Origin: Candidatus Elarobacter sp.
GTDB taxonomy: Bacteria; Vulcanimicrobiota; Vulcanimicrobiia; Vulcanimicrobiales; Vulcanimicrobiaceae
Length of the DNA: 10,854 bases
NCBI GenBank assembly: GCA_030150085.1
Contig: JASLGJ010000180.1
Location: 1 to 10,854 of the forward strand
Direction of reading: 5' to 3'
Position numbers and translations under genes: made by a program. Position 1 is the first letter of the stretch. The number at the start of each line of letters is the position of its first letter. The notes below the pieces were generated by a model. The model saw nothing but the letters and a program-made list of their open reading frames with translations, ran no database searches and was not told where the DNA came from. Positions 7,788-10,854 of the stretch are shown here, piece after piece.

Positions 7788-7830
7788 TTCCCCGCACAAG
7801 GGCGGCGAGCGAGCGCGGGGAAGTCCCGCG
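7788..7830 (+). promoter_or_regulatory. Inverted repeats in the divergent gap before preT
   Basis: TTCCCCGC (7788-7795) pairs with GCGGGGAA (7815-7822), and CGCGGG (7814-7819) pairs with CCCGCG (7825-7830). The two stems share bases and exclude each other. They sit in the 90-base gap (7759-7848) that must hold both divergent promoters, and the second ends just before the preT ribosome-binding site. Either an operator or a leader hairpin could explain them. No clear -35/-10 pair is visible. Confidence 0.35.
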
Positions 7831-7848
7831 TCTCGGATCGGAGGACTC

Positions 7849-9147
7849 ATGCACGACAGGCTCGGTCCGCCGCTGGCGAAGCGGCTCTCCCTGCTCGACG
7901 TGCGCGTCGAGGCGAATCGCTGCCTCAACTGTTATGACGCGCCGTGCGTTCGCGCGTGCCCGACCGGGATCGACGTGCCGCGCTTCATCGGGCGCATCGC
8001 CAGCGGCGACCTGCTGGGCAGCGCGCGCGCGATCATGGAGGCCAACCCGGTCGGCGCGAGCTGCGCCCGGGTCTGCCCGACCGATCAGCTCTGCGAGGGC
8101 GCCTGCGTCTACGCCGCCGACGCCAGCCCGATCCGCATCGGCGACCTGCAGCGCTACGCCACCGACTGGGCGATCGCGACCGGCCCGGCGCTGTTCGCGC
8201 CCGGCCCGCCCAGCGGCAAGCGGGTCGCGGTGGTCGGTTCCGGCCCGGCCGGGCTGTCGGCCGCGCGCGAGCTGGCCCGCCTGGGCCACGCGGTGACCGT
8301 GTTCGAGCGCGACCCCGAGCCGGGCGGACTGGACACGTACGGTATCGTTCCCTTCCGTCTGCCGGCCGAGATCGCGCTCTGGGAAGCGGAGCAAGTGCGC
8401 GCCCTGGGCGTCGAGATCCGCTGCGGCGTCACGGTCGGCGAGGCGGTCGCCGCGGATGCGCTGCTCGCGGAGTACGACGCGGTCGTGCTGGCCTGCGGGA
8501 TGGGGCGCGTGCCGCGCCTGGGCATTCCGGGCGAGGACGCGGCGGGGGTATGGGACGCGCTGGACTTCATCCGCATCGCCAAGGGCGGTGCCGTGCCGGG
8601 CCCGCTGGGGACGCACGTCGCGATCGTCGGCGGCGGCAACACCGCGATCGACGCCGCGACCTGCGCCAAGCGCCTGGGCGCGCCGTCGGTGACGATGTAC
8701 TACCGGCGCGGCGAGGCCCGCATGACCGCCTACGACTTCGAGATCGACTTCGCGCGCCTGGAGGGCGTCGAGTTCCGCGCCTACGCCCTCCCGCGCCGGG
8801 TGCTGGTGCGCGACGGCCGCGTCGCCGGGCTCGAGCTGGTCGCGACCGCGCCCGACGACAGCGCCGTGCCGCTGCCGGGCAGCGAGCACGCCGTGCCCGC
8901 GGACACGGTCGTGCTGGCGATCGGCCAGACCCGCCGCACGGCGCTGCTCGACGCGTTCGGCGTCGCGCACGAGAACGGCATCGCGCTGGTCGACGAGAGC
9001 ATGCGCACCAGCAACCCGCGCGTGTGGGCCGCCGGCGACGCGACCTTCAAGCCGGGCGGGGTCGACGCGATGGTGGTCGAGGCCGCGCAGCGCGGCAAGG
9101 CCGCCGCCTACGGCATCGACCGCGCGCTGCTGGTGGAGGCGCGCTGA
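7849..9147 (+). CDS. preT: Dihydropyrimidine dehydrogenase (NAD+) subunit PreT
   Basis: This 432-residue protein resembles the glutamate-synthase small-subunit type FAD/NAD(P) module. Eight N-terminal cysteines (25, 28, 33, 37 and 72, 76, 82, 86) suit two [4Fe-4S] clusters. The FAD Rossmann motif AVVGSGPAGLSAARELARLG spans 127-146, the NAD(P) motif IVGGGNTAID 259-268, and the FAD-closing AAGDATF 394-400. It takes electrons to or from NAD(H) and passes them through Fe-S clusters to PreA, which reduces uracil or thymine to the dihydro form in the cytoplasm. ATG 7849 is chosen because GGAGG (7840-7844) precedes it and the conserved region begins soon after. Its TGA overlaps preA by one base (TGATG). 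A generic NADPH oxidoreductase is unlikely given the adjoining preA. Confidence 0.94.
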   Translation: MHDRLGPPLAKRLSLLDVRVEANRCLNCYDAPCVRACPTGIDVPRFIGRIASGDLLGSARAIMEANPVGASCARVCPTDQLCEGACVYAADASPIRIGDLQRYATDWAIATGPALFAPGPPSGKRVAVVGSGPAGLSAARELARLGHAVTVFERDPEPGGLDTYGIVPFRLPAEIALWEAEQVRALGVEIRCGVTVGEAVAADALLAEYDAVVLACGMGRVPRLGIPGEDAAGVWDALDFIRIAKGGAVPGPLGTHVAIVGGGNTAIDAATCAKRLGAPSVTMYYRRGEARMTAYDFEIDFARLEGVEFRAYALPRRVLVRDGRVAGLELVATAPDDSAVPLPGSEHAVPADTVVLAIGQTRRTALLDAFGVAHENGIALVDESMRTSNPRVWAAGDATFKPGGVDAMVVEAAQRGKAAAYGIDRALLVEAR

Positions 9148-10397
9148 TGGCCGATCTCAGCAGCGACCTGGCGGGGATTCGCAGCCCCAACCCGTTCTGG
9201 CTGGCTTCCGCGCCGCCGACGAACTCCGGCTACCAGGTGATGCGCGCGTTCGCTGCGGGCTGGGGCGGCGCGGTCTGGAAGACGCTCGCGCTCGAGCCGA
9301 TCGTCAACGTCTCGGCCCGCTTCGGCGGCTTCGACCACGCCGGCAAACGGATGGTCGGGATGAACAACATCGAGCTCATCTCCGACCGCCCGCTGGCCGA
9401 GAACCTGCGCGAGATCGCGCAGTGCAAGGCGGCCTACCCCGACCGCGCGATCGTCGCCTCGCTGATGACCGACTGCACGCAGGCCCGCTGGCACGAGCTG
9501 GTGCGCGCGGTGCAGGCCGTGCCGGTCGACGGCTTCGAGCTCAACTTCGGCTGCCCGCACGGCATGTCCGAGCGCGGGATGGGCTCGGCCGTCGGCCAGG
9601 ACCCGGAGCTGGTCGAGCGCGTCACCCGCTGGGTCAAAGAGGTCGCCGAGGTGCCGGTGATCGTCAAGCTCACCCCCAACATCACCGACGTGCGCTACAC
9701 CGCGCGCGCCGCGGCGCGGGGCGGGGCCGACGCGATCAGCCTGATCAACACGATCAACAGCCTGATCGGGGTCGACATCGACACCTGGCTGCCCAAGCCG
9801 CACGTCGACGGCCAGGCCGCGCACGGCGGCTACTGCGGCCCGGCGGTCAAGCCGATCGCGCTCAACATGGTCGGCGCCTGCGCGCACGACCGCGACGTGC
9901 GCATCCCGATCTCGGGGATCGGCGGGATCGGCGACTGGCGCGACGCGGTCGAGTTCATGCTGATGGGCTCGACCAACGTCCAGGTCTGCACCGCGGTGAT
10001 GCACCACGGCTTCCGCATCGTCGCCGACATGGTCGAAGGGCTGTCGAACTACCTCGACGCGCGGGGAATCGGGTCGGTGCGCGAGCTGGTCGGCGCGAGC
10101 GTGGAGCGCTTCGTCGACTGGAACGACCTCAACCTCGACTACGCGGTGGTGGCGCGGATCGACCCCGGCCTGTGCATCAACTGCAACAAGTGCTACATCG
10201 CCTGCGAGGACGCGGCGCACCAGTGCATCGACCGGCCCGCCGACCCGCGGGCGAAGCCGGTGGTCGACGAGGAGCACTGCGTCGGCTGCAACCTGTGCAG
10301 CATGGTCTGCCCGGTCGAAGAGTGCATCACCATGGTCCGGGTCGATCCCGGCACCGCCAAACACACCTGGAGAGAACGGCTATCGGTACCATCGTAA
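9147..10397 (+). CDS. preA: Dihydropyrimidine dehydrogenase (NAD+) subunit PreA
   Basis: The 416-residue protein combines a dihydroorotate-dehydrogenase-like FMN barrel (about 1-320) with a C-terminal two-cluster ferredoxin domain. The active-site segment ELNFGCPHGMSERGMGSAVGQ (131-151) carries Cys136, matching the general-acid cysteine of mammalian dihydropyrimidine dehydrogenase. FMN-phosphate contacts are likely in ISGIGGIGDW (255-264). Ferredoxin cysteines are 343, 346, 349, 353 and 378, 381, 384, 388. It is close in length to E. coli PreA (about 411). It reduces uracil/thymine at the 5,6 double bond with electrons from PreT. GGAGG (9135-9139) lies 7 bases before ATG 9147. The stop overlaps the inferred dihydropyrimidinase start by 16 bases, so the three genes are very likely one operon for reductive pyrimidine breakdown. 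Confidence 0.96.
   Translation: MADLSSDLAGIRSPNPFWLASAPPTNSGYQVMRAFAAGWGGAVWKTLALEPIVNVSARFGGFDHAGKRMVGMNNIELISDRPLAENLREIAQCKAAYPDRAIVASLMTDCTQARWHELVRAVQAVPVDGFELNFGCPHGMSERGMGSAVGQDPELVERVTRWVKEVAEVPVIVKLTPNITDVRYTARAAARGGADAISLINTINSLIGVDIDTWLPKPHVDGQAAHGGYCGPAVKPIALNMVGACAHDRDVRIPISGIGGIGDWRDAVEFMLMGSTNVQVCTAVMHHGFRIVADMVEGLSNYLDARGIGSVRELVGASVERFVDWNDLNLDYAVVARIDPGLCINCNKCYIACEDAAHQCIDRPADPRAKPVVDEEHCVGCNLCSMVCPVEECITMVRVDPGTAKHTWRERLSVPS
10369..10374 (+). promoter_or_regulatory. Shine-Dalgarno site pointing to an ATC start codon
   Basis: GGAGAG lies inside the 3' end of preA and ends 7 bases before ATC 10382. That is ideal spacing for the downstream hydantoinase gene, whereas no ATG, GTG or TTG in that frame sits within normal distance. 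Confidence 0.6.
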
Positions 10398-10854
10398 GGG
10401 GCGGCACGGTCGTCACCGCCACCGACTTCTTCCCCGCCGACGTGCTGATCGAGCACGGCGTAATCGCCGAGATCGCGCGCAGCATCCCCGACGTCGGCCA
10501 CGAGACCGTCGACGCCTCGGGCGCGTACGTCTTCCCGGGCTTCATCGACCCGCACACCCACCTGGACATGCCGTTCGGCGGCACGACGACGATCGACGAC
10601 TTCGCCAGCGGCACGGTCGCCGCGGCGCTGGGCGGCACGACCACCATCGTCGACTTCGCGCTGCACCAGAAGGGCGACACGCTGGCCAACGCGGTCAAGA
10701 CCTGGCACGGCAAGGCCGACGGCAAGGCCGCGATCGACTACGCCTTCCACCTCACCGTCGCCGACGGGCGGCCCGAGACGATCGAGGAGATCCCGCGCAT
10801 GATCGAGCGCGAGGGGGTCAACTCGTTCAAGGTCTTCATGGCCTACAAGCACGT
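10382..10854 (+). CDS. hydA: Dihydropyrimidinase / D-hydantoinase, N-terminal part, cut by window edge
   Basis: An open frame encodes 157 codons of an amidohydrolase-fold dihydropyrimidinase before the edge (full length is usually about 460-480). With ATC 10382 as residue 1, it reads (M)GTIVRGGTVVTATDFFPADVL, with metal-binding His58 and His60 (GFIDPHTHLDMPFGG), the DDFASGTVAAALGGTTTIVDF block, and SFKVFMAYK with Lys150 (carboxylated bridging lysine) and Tyr155. These numbers equal those I recall for Geobacillus D-hydantoinase, supporting this start. The binuclear-metal enzyme opens the dihydropyrimidine ring to N-carbamoyl-beta-amino acids, the step after PreTA. No standard start codon is present: the nearest in-frame GTG is 10322, deep in preA, and the first in-frame ATG is at about residue 63. 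Use of ATC, or an ATG-to-ATC change or sequence error, are the options. Confidence 0.92.
   Translation, partial: MGTIVRGGTVVTATDFFPADVLIEHGVIAEIARSIPDVGHETVDASGAYVFPGFIDPHTHLDMPFGGTTTIDDFASGTVAAALGGTTTIVDFALHQKGDTLANAVKTWHGKADGKAAIDYAFHLTVADGRPETIEEIPRMIEREGVNSFKVFMAYKH

Noticed and set aside
7231..7848. 206-codon N-terminal extension of preT
   Set aside because: It is antisense to the MDR gene and carries no domain. GGAGG before ATG 7849 and the onset of conserved PreT sequence fix the later start.
7759..8970. 404-codon N-terminal extension of the MDR gene on the - strand
   Set aside because: The extension is antisense to preT and low in complexity. The MDR fold begins at MRAVRLHEI (start at 7758) and has full family length from there.
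9108..10364. 418-codon open frame on the - strand
   Set aside because: It mirrors preA, which has a complete FMN barrel and two ferredoxin clusters. The antisense translation is rich in Asp, His, Arg and Val without domain features.

Overview
The window is very GC-rich coding DNA (about 70% or more by eye), densely packed, with short intergenic gaps and frequent start/stop overlaps. A Sec-exported binding protein and a ModE-type regulator with a ModE-like operator suggest a Gram-negative, proteobacteria-like organism. The lineage cannot be fixed from the sequence alone. I saw no rRNA, tRNA, CRISPR array or mobile element.

Region 1 (1-5631, + strand) is one tightly coupled operon: SDR dehydrogenase (5' end outside the window), MarR regulator, crotonase-fold hydratase, acyl-CoA dehydrogenase, benzoate/2-aminobenzoate-type CoA ligase, RidA-family protein and a stand-alone ModE-type DNA-binding domain. 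As I recall it, the first six match the gene content of the Azoarcus evansii aerobic 2-aminobenzoyl-CoA (anthranilate) cluster: ligase, three beta-oxidation-type enzymes, a MarR-like protein and a 'translation inhibitor' (YjgF/RidA) protein. The diagnostic monooxygenase/reductase is not in view and may lie upstream of base 1. The inferred route is ligation of the aromatic acid to CoA, dearomatisation by the unseen enzyme, enamine hydrolysis possibly by the RidA protein, then beta-oxidation-type steps.

Region 2 (5632-6747) holds a terminator-like hairpin, a dyad closely resembling a ModE operator, and a secreted WtpA/ModA-like oxyanion-binding protein, ending in a strong hairpin. No partner permease or ATPase gene is in the window.

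Region 3 (6748-7758, - strand) encodes a zinc-less quinone-oxidoreductase-like MDR enzyme. It is convergent with the binding protein and divergent from region 4.

Region 4 (7849-10854, + strand) is a reductive pyrimidine-degradation operon: preT and preA (the two halves of dihydropyrimidine dehydrogenase) and the start of a dihydropyrimidinase/hydantoinase gene that runs off the right edge. That last gene has no ATG, GTG or TTG at its expected start; an ATC codon sits there behind a well-placed Shine-Dalgarno sequence.

The most notable points are the ATC start, the RidA protein lacking the canonical substrate-binding arginine in a CoA-thioester pathway, a crotonase without the two classical glutamates, the stand-alone ModE domain next to a ModE-like operator, and a duplicated ribosome-binding/start region before the MarR gene.
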